Source: Trichoplusia ni
Lineage: Eukaryota > Arthropoda > Insecta > Lepidoptera > Noctuidae
DNA: 64,000 nucleotides
NCBI RefSeq assembly: GCF_003590095.1
Contig: NC_039481.1
Span: 7,440,001-7,504,000, forward strand
Direction: 5' to 3'
Position numbers and translations under genes: made by a program. Shown here piece by piece: positions 1 to 12,400 of the stretch. Below the pieces are notes generated by a model. That model had not been told where the DNA came from. It did no database searches and saw only the letters and a list, made by a program, of their open reading frames with translations. Each line of letters starts with the position of its first letter. Position 1 is the first letter of the stretch.

Positions 1-446
1 CAGAGAAAGAACACAACAAAAGCATAAGTAGAGAATTGAAATCTCTTATAAATTCTGCCAAGGAATCTAAAATAATCAGTGAATGCACTCAACTAACAAG
101 TAAGACTAGGAAATCTAGGGCAGCCCTGGATACATCAAGTTCCAGTCTAAATGCATCCTTAACAGAGCCCAATAAGATATTGGACGGCAGAAGAAATAGC
201 AGTAACTCACAAAAGAGCAACTGCAGTGAGAAATCAGATAAGGTAACACTAAAAAGGTCTATGAGGTCACAAAACCCAGAATTTGTGAGCAAAGTAAAAC
301 AGTTCCTGAACTCTGTTACTGGGAAATGTAAAGATGAGGACTATCTCCTAGAAGATGAACCTGAAGAAAAGGTTGTGAAGGAAAAACATGAGCCTGTTGA
401 GCCATGTAGAGGAACCCCACCAAAAATTAAAAAGACTGACTATGTA
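1..446 (+). CDS. ZMYND8: ZMYND8-like exon, N-terminal low-complexity part (partial)
   Basis: The frame is open from the window edge, with no stop before position 470, and ends at a GTAAGT donor at 447 in phase 0. It codes for a Ser/Lys-rich basic segment ending TPPKIKKTDYV, like the linker that precedes the PHD finger in this family. The in-frame TTG at 36 is not a real start. Confidence 0.75.
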
Positions 447-3400
447 GTAAGTAAAATATTATTTAAGTAAACTCTTATTAAACATAAACACTATTAAACT
501 AGCAATGAGCCAATGATCTAATGTTGTTGATAAAAGTATGTTTAAAAAGTTAAATTATCTTCTTAATACAAATGTTTTGTGATACAGTCAAAACAAATAT
601 TTTGAAATACAAAAGAATGAATGTAATAAAAAGAAACAAGTAGAATGACACTTGATTTCTTTTTTATTCAAATTATAGCTAACCTCTTTTCGTAAATCTT
701 TTTGCTTTCCAATGTATGGGTAAGCTGACACAAATGTGTGAAACAAAATGGCTGCCTCAGATTTCATTTGTGACAATTAATAAATTAAAATTGTGTGTAA
801 ATCAATATTAAAATATTTCTCATAATGGTCAGTTAGTGGTCATTATTATTAATTCTTATGAGCTTAATTTATGTTCCTAGATAAAACTATGTTAAACTAT
901 TCTGGCTTGGATTTCATACTTAGACTTTTTATGCCCCTTTTTAAAGTCTATTTAGTAGGAAATAATGTTTGTTTATCTTTCATCAGTTTGGAGAGAAAGG
1001 CAACAAACTGCGGATGGATTCCTACTGCTGGAGATGTCATTGGCCGGCAGAGCAGGCCACCAATGAGAAGATGCACCCTCCAATGCAATGTACAGTCTGT
1101 CCAAGATCATTCCACTACAAATGCCTGACTACGACAGAGCGAAGCAAGATATGTCCAGAAAAGAGTTGGGTTTGTCCAGAATGTATGACAGTATTACAAG
1201 CAGAGAGTTCAGAGACCAGGTATATACAAACAAAATAATTATAAATAAGTTTATCTATGTTTTACACTTCTTAAATATTCATAGTTACTCACAAGCTAAA
1301 TAACATACAATAGGCTTTACCTAATACAAAAGAAAGAACAATTTGATCTTTGACCATTTGCCGAATACATTTTGTTTGCAAACTCATGCAAGGACCATCA
1401 AGATAAACTTGATAATTTATTTAGTTCAGTAGCTCATGATCAGCTCAGTACATAGATATGATATAAGAAATTCTTAGCTTTGTAAAGAAAATAGGTGAAC
1501 ATGTATTTTGGTAGCCTTTTACTTATCCTTGAATCATGTATTATGATTTCCTTGTTTAAGCCATTGCGAAATGTTTGTTTGAATTTTTTATTACTTTTCA
1601 ATAATTGATATTTTACTATGCGTATATATGCGCAAATACCCCTATTACCCCAAACCATTAGCTACTCTTACCAACTTTTACAAAAAAAAAACAGTTTCTC
1701 TTCTGGCTATGTATGTAAGTTTCTTTCTAATTATTTGCCCTTGATTTCAGATCACCAGCAATGAAAAAGATATCCCTTGGAATGCTTTGTGATCTATTGA
1801 AGCATGCATTGGAAAGAATGATGGATCTGAATGGGGTAATTTAATGCTTATTTTTGTTTTGGCTTATTGTTACGTCGTATCCATATAACGAGTGTTCTAA
1901 TTCAATCGAGTGACACGAATTTGCGTGTACTATTGTTCCTTACTTAGATAACAGTATAACGTAAAAAGTAAGAGTATTTGTTAAGAATTTATTTCTTCTA
2001 TAGACACAGTATAATATTTTTATGTGTGCTATGCTTATAAAAGTCTTCATTGTTAAATCAATAAAGTTGCATATCTCATGCCTAAATTGCAACAGATGGT
2101 TCACGAATAGTTGTTACAAGATATAATACGACAGCACCACGGCTCGGTACTTTCACCTGCTTACCGCATGAACCAAGTCATACGGATATTAAAATATGTG
2201 AAGCGCCGCGCGGACGGCGGACGGCGGGTGGGACTCGGTGAAATGACCTTGCCACTTATCTGCGTAGCACTAGCTGCGCGGACCCCGCCTCCGTCCCGCT
2301 CTAACCGTCCCAATCAATACAACAGCATTATCGCCGTCCCCCTCACTCGGCTAATAATAAACGTGTGCGTGCTCTGTACATGTATCCTTATGTGTGCGAC
2401 ATTTTCTTGATTCGTCATTTTGACATGGTTTTCTATTAGCAGAAATTGTTTATTGGCGCGATTTCACTAAATGCTGATATGCAGAAATTTCGTGCAAGAT
2501 ATTGCATTTACATGTTATGACTCAATCTAACAATTTAAAGGCATGTTTTGTTGATAAATTTGGGGTTCCGTTATAATAATTGAGACATGCTAGGGTTTGT
2601 AAAGCGTGACGTCTTTTATACACAACGAGATAATGCTTTGTACTAAACGAACGTAGGTGCAAAACAAAACATGAGACGAATAGTTGATGTATTACTACAA
2701 ATATTGTAATGCGATATCTTTAATAACAGCGAAACGTTAAATAATTACCTGGAATGAAACACGTTTCAATGATTGCTACGGAAATATAGTGTCTATTGCA
2801 TAGAGTTTTTACTCGAACGTTTTAATTCGTACTTACCAAAATGTTTGAACTAGAGGGCAATTTGATTAAAAAATGTAATAAGTTTCTCACCGGAGTAACA
2901 AAAATTCCAAACGTATTGGTGAGATTTTTTTTATTTTGTGTCGATTTAACATTAATTGCGAATAAAAACCAAGCTACTGCTTGGCAGTCTTATCCGCCTC
3001 TAATCTTGTAAGAAATGCGGGACTACGTCGCAATTAATCGTAAAAGATAGGTTAAAATAAAAGAGGCATTCCAGGGCTCCAATAAAAACAATAGATATTT
3101 TCATCTTTTAAATTTCGGCAAATAATAATGATAATTAATTTAATTTATCTTTTTCAATTTTTCAGGTGGAGCCATTCTTGCATCCTGTAGACAGATCAGC
3201 GTTCCCCGACTACGATAAATACGTGGTGCACCCCATGGACCTGTCCCTCATGCAAGACAACATCCGGGACGGTCTCTACGGAAGCACGGAGGCATTCCTC
3301 GCTGACGTGCAGTGGATACTACACAACAGTATCATATTCAACACATGTCAGCATTGTATAAATATCTTTTATATCGTTTTTTTTTAGTTTGTAGAGTGTA

Positions 3401-6400
3401 GTTTTGCTTGCTGTGCTTGAAGTTGTTGTCAATGAAAGGTAAAGTTTGTTAAAAAATGTTGGTTCATTTAGTCATATTTTATACCAGTTACAGAAATTAA
3501 GAAAGTGTATTAATTACACTACAATCTACTAAAAACTATTTAAAAGCAGAAGTAAATTATTTTAGTAATAGAATTCGTTTGAATATTACCCTGACAAATA
3601 AATTGTGATGTTAGAATTCCACTATTATCCTATGAAGGACTCAAAACGTTTATAGATTTCTTCTTAGGGCATTCACATAGAAAATATAGCTAAGCGAATT
3701 CATTAAACTATAAAACCATATTGGAATATCGTAATGAATGTTAGTATTGGTGGTGTCAGTACAATCGAAGCTGACGGCGGGCGCGCGCGCGCTGGTGCGC
3801 TCGTGCCGCGCGGAGATGGGCGAGATCGAGGCGTGTCCCGAGTGCTACGCGGCGGCGCACGCGCGCAGGCCCACCTGGTTCACCGACGTCTGCTCCACGC
3901 CGCACGTGCTGCTCTGGGCCAAGCTCAAAGGTAACTAACTACCACTCCAACAAGTCCAACTGTCGGGACGATCCAATGCTATAGACTAATTTTAAAAGTA
4001 GATCTTTACCTAAAAGATGCCAATGGTATGCCACTGTTCGCCGTCATATCACGGCTTCTAATCGTAATCTAAAAATTGCTTGTTTTTAATCTGGGTGTTC
4101 TAGAACATGATTTGAATATTAGAAATCCCTACAATTGAAAAAATAATTTAAGTGAAACTGCTGTTCTTTAATGGCACATGTTACATTTATACTGTAAGGC
4201 AACTAGTACTAAAAGAAACTGCTAATTCACGACCACTTTTCTACTATAAACACTCCCAGTTGTTGATATAAATCTACCGTGAAATAAATCTCTTAAAATC
4301 AATATCTCTCTTAATCCTCAGGGTTTCCCTACTGGCCCGCCAAAGGCATGTCGGTAAACAGCACTGGTCTGGTGGACGTGCGTTTCTTCGGCGCTCACGA
4401 CCGCGCCTGGGTGCCCGCCAAGGACTGCTTCCTCTACTCAGAGAAGGACCCCAACGCCTTCCGGACCAAGCGACAGGACATTATCGAGAGTATGAAGGTA
4501 TAAACATAATTATAAATAGTAAGAAATTAAGCTGTATTGTTAAATTGCATTAATGTCGATAAATGCTGTGCAATATTTAGTGCATAGTGAAATGCTGCAA
4601 GTATTTGAAATAGACAACCATTTACACTGTGGGATAACATAGCGTTAGCTTAGTTAATCAGAACAAACCCCTTACAATTTATTATTTTCTTCTTTGTTTT
4701 AATATGGAACATTCTATTTCATCCAAGTAATTTAACTCTTGTATTGTTAAGACGATGGGGCACTCCGTTTCTATGTTTAGTGTAGTATTGTTACATAATA
4801 TATGTTTTATATATTTCAGGAAGCTGAGCAACATATTTGCAACATATCAAAGAAGTTTGGGAAGTTCGTGTACCCTCCGTTCAAGACGCCATTTGATCCG
4901 AGAGAACTTACTGCGCAACTTAAACTTATGGTAAGTCTATAAGTTCAACAAATAAAAAAGGTTTTCTTTAACATCTTTATAACTGTATCGCCGTTGCTTA
5001 ACCTTCGACCTCTATTTTCATTATTTGGTTGTAGCAGCAACAGAAATACATTATCTATTCAGCTATCACGGTACTACTGTTACTCTTTCAATATAGAACC
5101 CTCTCCCCATACATATTTTTTTTATGTTAATAGCTGATTACTTGATTTATCTCAGATACCGTCATTCGAAGGCGATGTGAGGTCGCTCGTAAAGGACAAG
5201 ACTTCGCCGGCCGCCGTCAAGGAGAAAAGCAGGTCTAACTCCAAAAGTTCCAAGTGTTCTTTTAATGACGGGTAAGTTTTATTAAGAACATGTACTTATA
5301 TTGTTAGTTGGCAGTTTGTTGCACCCATGCAAAGTTATTTATTCCGATAAGGGCTCATATTCCAATAATTATATCAACAGTTTTGAAAGCATTTTTGGTT
5401 GGCCAGTGGTGTATATTCCATCAGATTATTGTTCTTCATTGCATGACTTATGTTCTCGCGTACGCCTTTAAAAAGGACCCGATCGCATGAAGTTGACCCC
5501 TGAATAAAAGTAAATAATAATAATTTACACAGTCCTAAAAACGTGTGGATACTAACTCTTGAATGACGTCCAGTACTGATTTAGTTCAAGTGCTTAGCTA
5601 ATCCTATTTTTTTCTTTATTGCAGCGATATTAGCGAGAATGAAGATACTCTCATAACAGCGGCACGTAAAATGGCGGACGGTGCCGAAATAGCTAAACTT
5701 GACGAGGAAGATTCTAATAATGACAAGTAAGTTCTAAGCTTAAAACTTTTTTGGTCATGATTTGACGATTGTTGCTACTTAATAGAACTATAATGACCAA
5801 AAATAAAAGTGCCAGTTTCTGAAATTATGACTTTCACATGTAATTATCTAAAAATAGTAGTATAATAAATATCTGTAACATATAACAAAGCTTATCGAGT
5901 CAATAGGTAATGAAATATGAATTATTTATTTTCAGAGATGTCATGGACCTTGATATTATACCACAAAATAAACTTAAGGATGAATCTGCAGCGAGCGCGA
6001 GAAAGCGTCGTCGCTCTGAGCTCGAAGAGGCCATCATAACAGTAATAGAGACCAGTGGCAGCTGCGGCATTATAGCTGCCGAGAAACGACCGCGACTCGA
6101 CGATAGTGCAGACTCCAAGCCTGATGAGGCTAGCAAAGAGGTTGAGGAAATACTTCAGGTTATCGAAATACCTAAATCGGATAGTGATGAGGCACCCGGC
6201 AGTACTGAGGACTCCGCTCCCACCACAGACAGCGAACCTTCCAGTAGCACAGAGAAAGAAAAGATCCAAAGAGTCACCCCCATCAGAATAGCGCTCGTAG
6301 CGAAAGACAAACGACACACGAGAAGGTCTAGCTCTTGCAAAGAACCTACGGCTAAAATAATCACCCCATCGAAAGACGAAAAACTCACTCCACTGAGGCC

Positions 6401-9400
6401 GAAATCTTCAAGGACAGAGAAAAATGAAAAGTTGTCGTCTAGTAAAATAGAAAAAACTGAAAAACCTCACAAAACAGACAAAGCAGAAAAATCGCTTACA
6501 AAAAGCGAAAAAGTTGAAAAGCAAACTTCAAAACCTGACAAAAATGAAAAAATATCCAACTTAAAAGTCGAAAAAGTTGAAAAAACACCGACTGAGAGAA
6601 TTCCCAGAGAAGATAGGTCGAGATCTGAGAAACGAAGAAACTCTAGAAGTAATAGGTCATTGAATAGCAGCGCCACGAGATCCTCAGATAAACAATCTGA
6701 AAAGAAATCAGACAGGAGTACTGAATCAAATAAAGTTAAGGATAGCACAACAAGCAAAGATAAAGGTGAACCTGACAAGACTAGACTGGATAAACAATTG
6801 TCGCCGAAACCTCTTGCAGAATCACAAAGCCCCAGATCTGTTAAAGACCGTTTGCAATTCGATGACGACACTACATTAGCAGTGATCGCCCGCGAGGCCG
6901 GCAAGTCAGTCACGACAGAAAACCACACAGGTCTTCCCACTATTACTAGTGTTCGTAGCTTATCCACTACCGCAAACAATGCCAACACAACTATCACTAA
7001 AACGAATACTGCCGCAAAGCCAGTGGATATCATGCTAGAACCGAACTCAGAATCAAGTATCTTCATACCTGCAAGTACCGACAATGTCTCCAACATGCAG
7101 GATGCGGTGTCGCAACTGCAGAGGCTAAGAAACGACGCCGAACCGGCCAAGAACCAGTCAGTAGGTCGGGTCGGTGTACGGGCTTTCGCAAGAATGACGT
7201 CACCAGACAAACAGAAGAAAGACGACATTCAGGTGGAGATAAAATCTGAACCTATCGAACTGGATGATGCGGACAGACATATGGAGAAGATGGATCTCAT
7301 GAACGCGTTTAAGTTAAGGCCGGTGAACCCGCCGAATCCACCGTCGAACTTACGCGAGGTACGAATAAACTTCAACAAGGTCGTGTTGACGTCGATAAAT
7401 CCGACTCGGAAGGCGCCGACCAAGCCGCCGGAGGTTCGTCCGCGGGCTAAGAAGACGTTCCCTCAGCCTAAGAAGCCGGACGACGGTCGCTCGGAGCTCA
7501 ACAGCAAGAACTCGATGGTGTACATCCCTATCCAGCCCCCCGCCACGCAGGCGCCCGTGCGGCTGCCGCGACCCTCGCACACCGCGCAGATCACGCTCAG
7601 GCCGCCCGCGCCCGTGTCTTCCGCTGGTAAGTCAGCTGCTTTCTATATATTCAGGTGTAACCGTTATGTATTTAATTGAAAAAAGGTAATTAGTGAAGCA
7701 AAATTTTCCTATAAATGACTGGCAAGATTTTTTAAAATAAAAACTATACTTTAACATGCTCGGTATAGAATATGCGGCAGTAGCCCTCTGCGAATTTCGA
7801 CCAATATACTTCAGCATTTAGATTCGTATATAATCATTTCTCAATTTAAATTTCACATAGAAAATAATACCCTTAACAATAACATACTATGTCCCCAGCC
7901 AACAACCTAGTAAACACCGTAACGACACCGCTGATGCAAGCCAAGATCTCATCTCCGCCAACAACCTCGAGTGCGATCCCTGCCAGTACCGCGAGCGTGG
8001 GGTCCGTGGCCAGCGTGCCCACAGTCCACACCGTGCCGCTCATGACCTCCGTCAACGGACAGTGGATGTTCAGCTTCCAGCCCGTCATGTCTGTTGGAGC
8101 TATCGAGGTTGGTGTGACTAAGCTACTTTATTATCTGTTTTATTAGCGGTGATTTTATGGGTTTGGTCCTTTCAATTAACAAATTGCATTTTATTATCAA
8201 ATAATATCATTGTTTCTCTTGTTTGTATCTCTGAATTCCACAATAGGTGGACCGATTCCGTTTGGGATAATTTTGATCTTTAAATATATGAAGTAGAAAA
8301 ATATTTATTAATTAGTCTGAAAGAAATTAAAAATACAAAATTCCTAGCTTTGAAAAATAGATTTAATTTTTGGCTTTTTATAAATAAAAAATTCCTACTT
8401 TATTTAATGTTTGTGAAATATGCGTTCAGAAATTTCTATTTAATAATTATTGTAGTTCAAATAAGGTCTCTTGTTTGTTTTGTTGGATTACTAAACAGTT
8501 GTGTTTCAGAATAAAACAATGAAATTGTCAGTTTGCTGTCAAGGCTATTTAAATCCATCATAAGTTTTACGCGATAAATTTTTGTCGTTATTGTAATAAA
8601 ATGCCCAAGAGAAAACGATCCGACATAGGTCGACGAAGTAAAGCAAATGCGCGACGAGCTATCTCACGCAGAATAAGTAAAATAAATGTAATAAATAATA
8701 AGTTTTAACTACGTTACACTTGCGTTAGTATAATAGGAGATATAAAGTCTACATCATATAAACTCCATTTGTTGGGTAATTCATTTTAATTAATAGATCT
8801 CCATTTGATTTTGGGAATCGCTGTTGTTGTTTTATATTTGAGGCGCGTTTAATTTTAAAACCAAATTTTAACCATATAAATTTTAAAACAGCGTGTTATC
8901 AAAATTGTTTACGTTTCTAACCAAATGGTCCAAATGCATGATGTATATTTTAGCTGTAGCGCGTAACGAGCGCACATCTTTGTTCTATTTAACGTTAACG
9001 TTACGTAGATTAACGTTATATGTGCAAGTAATACAGATATTACTTGCACATATAACGTTAATCTACCTTATAAATATGCATTTTGTTGTACAGAACGCGC
9101 CGTCGCCGCCGATCCTGAATGGTATCTCGGAGCGCGGCGCGTCGCTGCTGGCGCTGAGCCCGGCGGGCGTGGCCCCCGCGCCCCCCGCGCCCCCCGCGCC
9201 CCCCGGCCCCGCTGCCCTGGCCGCGCCCCCCGCGCCCGCCCCCGCGCCGGCCCTGCCTACACCTGCGCCTGCCCGCCTTCCACCTGAGAACAACACACCT
9301 GGAGAGGTACATAAACGCTTTCATAAAATCTATGATGTTCGCTCACACACAGACCAAGTTTAGTATAAGCGTACAAGCATAACTTTTGTTATGGCCATGT

Positions 9401-12400
9401 GTTATCATTTGTATAAAATTGTCCAGCCGCCGCGGCTGCAGCAGCGCCCGGGAGCGGTGTTGCTGAACCCGCTGGACGTGAGCACGCCCATCGGCAGCAT
9501 GCCGCCGCCCTCCTCCGCCGGGCCCATCACCGCCAAACTCAACCAGAACGCCGTCAAAGTACGTATTTATGCCAACTTAATCATTTTTATCAGTTTCAGA
9601 TGTAACAACATAGACAAACAGTATTCGTAATAAATTTTGTAAAAGAAGATCCATCTATTTGTGTCATACTGCGGTTCGAGAATAATTATGAATATTGAAA
9701 TTACACAATAAATAAACATAATCAAACATTAATTCCAGCTAACAGACTTCTTCCGCACACTACTTGAGGACTCGCTAGAGAAGCTGGACGAGCCGGCGGC
9801 GCAGCTCACGACGCTGAAGCTGCAGCTCGAGCAGGCGCGCTGGCAACACCAGCAGGAACTCGAAGAGGTCAAACATAACCACGGTATGACACTACTTAGT
9901 ATGTCAAACGCAGATCACTTGTGCTACACTAAGATACTCTAATATTATATTCTCGTAAACTAAGGTAAGATTTCGTAATCGTGGGAAGGCCTGTTTGGCC
10001 TAATATGCGCATGTCACACTGACGGATGGTAAAAAAGCTAATTGGCCCAACTATCGTTTAATTTCGTGAACTTTGATTTACACCATGGAATCCAAAGATC
10101 CGCTTCGCTCGCAGATAGCAGTTTGGGCTACGCCTTAAAAAGAGATTACATTAAAATTAAATAGCTAATACATACACTGATAGCAGAAATTATTTGGGAG
10201 AAAATATCCATGAACGTTACTACGTAATGCAATTCGTGTACATTTTGTAATATTCGTGTACAATTGGTTCATCTTTAATTTCCGTATTACAGAATTAACG
10301 CTAGCAGAAATGCGTGCGTCCTTTGAAAAGGAGCGATTACGACTAGTCAGTGAAGCGAGGCGGACGACGCAGGCGGAACTCGAGGCCGCCGTCAGAGCAG
10401 CGAAGACTAAACAATGGTGAATAATTAATAATGTTATAAATAATTAAATTTACTTGAATATCTTGTTATTCTGGTACGCTACTTACTACTCTTTTAGTCC
10501 TTGGGCAAACCAGTAAACCTATTTGTTTTTAATTTGATAAGTGTTGCGAGCGAATTCATCCGCGTGGATATAAAAAATCGGTTTAATAGTTTTAGAGGGC
10601 ACGCATTTTCTCTCTCAAGTGAATTATAACCTATACTAGCACCAAACCCTATCAGTGCTACATCAAATTATTTTACTGAAAGTATTATTAAAAATATTAA
10701 GAGCCGTATGTGTTGTGTAGGTGTGCCAACTGCAGTCAGGAGGCGCAGTTCTACTGCTGCTGGAACACGTCGTACTGCGACTTCCCCTGCCAGCGCGCGC
10801 ACTGGAAACAACACTTTGCTGTGTGCCAGCAGCGGTCACAGGTAATTACTTAACGATCTTTATCATCAAAAGAGAAACTGTAGAAGAAATTTTCGTTCGG
10901 TATTTATTATGATTTATTTATTTTAACAACTTTCCTAATTCCCATTTATTAAACTACAGGACAGCAACAACGGTGAACCCCCAAGTTCGCCAGAAAACAG
11001 GCTACAACCACAACCAGATAATTTGCCAGTGAGTCTCTTAATACATTCATATCACATTTGCATGTTTACCTCGATGTTGTGTTACAGTATACAAAGCCTG
11101 CTAATAACTTACTGTTACGTGTAGATAGATAGCAGCGTTGTGAGAAATGTCGACGTTCAAAGATTAGTTTTAATTATTTTGTATCATAAATTTTGCAATA
11201 AGTTGTGCATGATTGTTGTCATGTAACAAAACCATTGGAATTTATAAACATACAGCTTAATTAAAACTTCATACTTGAATCATGTTTATACATCAGTCAC
11301 ATTTCATAAATGCCTTTATAGTAGCACCAGCATCATGATCAATGTGTTGTCCGTGTAAACGAATGGTGCACATATTTATTACACAGTTGGGGTGTATTGG
11401 TGTTACAGAAAAACTCATGCGCGCCGACCCTCACGGTCGGCGGCAAGTTGGCACCCTTGCGTGTCTCTACCCAAGACCGACTTAGCAACAACCCAAAGGC
11501 CTCCATTATTGGTGAGTAACATTATAATTTTAATCATCTACCTTTCGAATCCGTGGCAGACTTTTTTTCGGATTTATTATGTTGCCAATTTATTTGGCGT
11601 CATTGGAATACTAGACGTTCTTTGTATTCTGTATGAAGTTAGAATTTTTTATATTTTCTAATTTTTAATTAATATTTGTGTTGTTTAAATTTATTAGAAT
11701 AATGTTACAAAACATAAATGTTCAATTTGGTCATTAAATGTATATTAATATTTTATACATATTCCAGTAAGCATGGTAGAAGACACAAGCGGCAACCAAA
11801 CAATGAAATGCCTCGGCACCTACAAACCCCCACCGCCCGCCCCCATCATCATCAACAAACAAGTATGTATCTTCCTATAACATGAGGTTATAATACAAGA
11901 AACACTAAATTATATTTGCGACACAAAAGTTTAACTCATGCTGCCTTTAAAATCACAACATTACTGAAGGGCAAAAAATAATCATTGCATTGTCTAGTCT
12001 CCATAGATATTGAAAAAAAAACTTCATGGATTAATTCGATGTTATACACAGACCTTGTATTTAAGAACGACACCATGTCATGTCTTTTGCATTTGACTAT
12101 CAAAAGCGCTTTTTTCGCGCTTGTGTCTTTCTTGAATGCGATTCAGATTATTTCAACACAACAAATACAACAATATTTGGCTAAAATATTTGCTAAATAC
12201 ATTTCATTTAAATTGTCAAGCACTCTGGCGGCCGCTGTAGCGATAAGAGACCTAAGGTACGGCTTAATAATTCTGTAGCTTGCTTCGCTTTAGTATCATT
12301 GTTCAGTACAAAATGTAGAACATATCGCATTTGCATGAGGTCAGAATGTTAGTTCTGTGTGAAAGATGATTTATTAATTACAGCAAAGTAGATATCATCT

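Larger units (their letters stand above)
447..3165. other. First three ZMYND8 introns (AT-rich, one GC-rich island)
   Basis: The introns 447-986, 1220-1750 and 1836-3165 are AT-rich and have no supportable gene. Within the last, about 2195-2345 is distinctly GC-rich and contains repeated GGACGGCGG units and an open frame (2111-2410) with no recognisable product. Confidence 0.5.
8108..9093. other. ZMYND8 intron with mobile-element relics and a perfect hairpin
   Basis: An AT-rich intron of about 1 kb. It holds a transposon-like stretch near 8220-8290, a Helitron-like start fragment at 8601-8708, and a perfect inverted repeat at 9005-9066. Confidence 0.6.

Noticed and set aside
6467..7228. 253-codon minus-strand frame
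   Set aside because: Antisense shadow of the Lys/Glu/Ser-rich ZMYND8 exon; its leucine/serine-rich translation matches reverse-complemented charged codons.
9058..9324. Minus-strand Gly/Arg-rich frames opposite the Pro/Ala exon
   Set aside because: Shadow of a GC-rich proline-coding tract.
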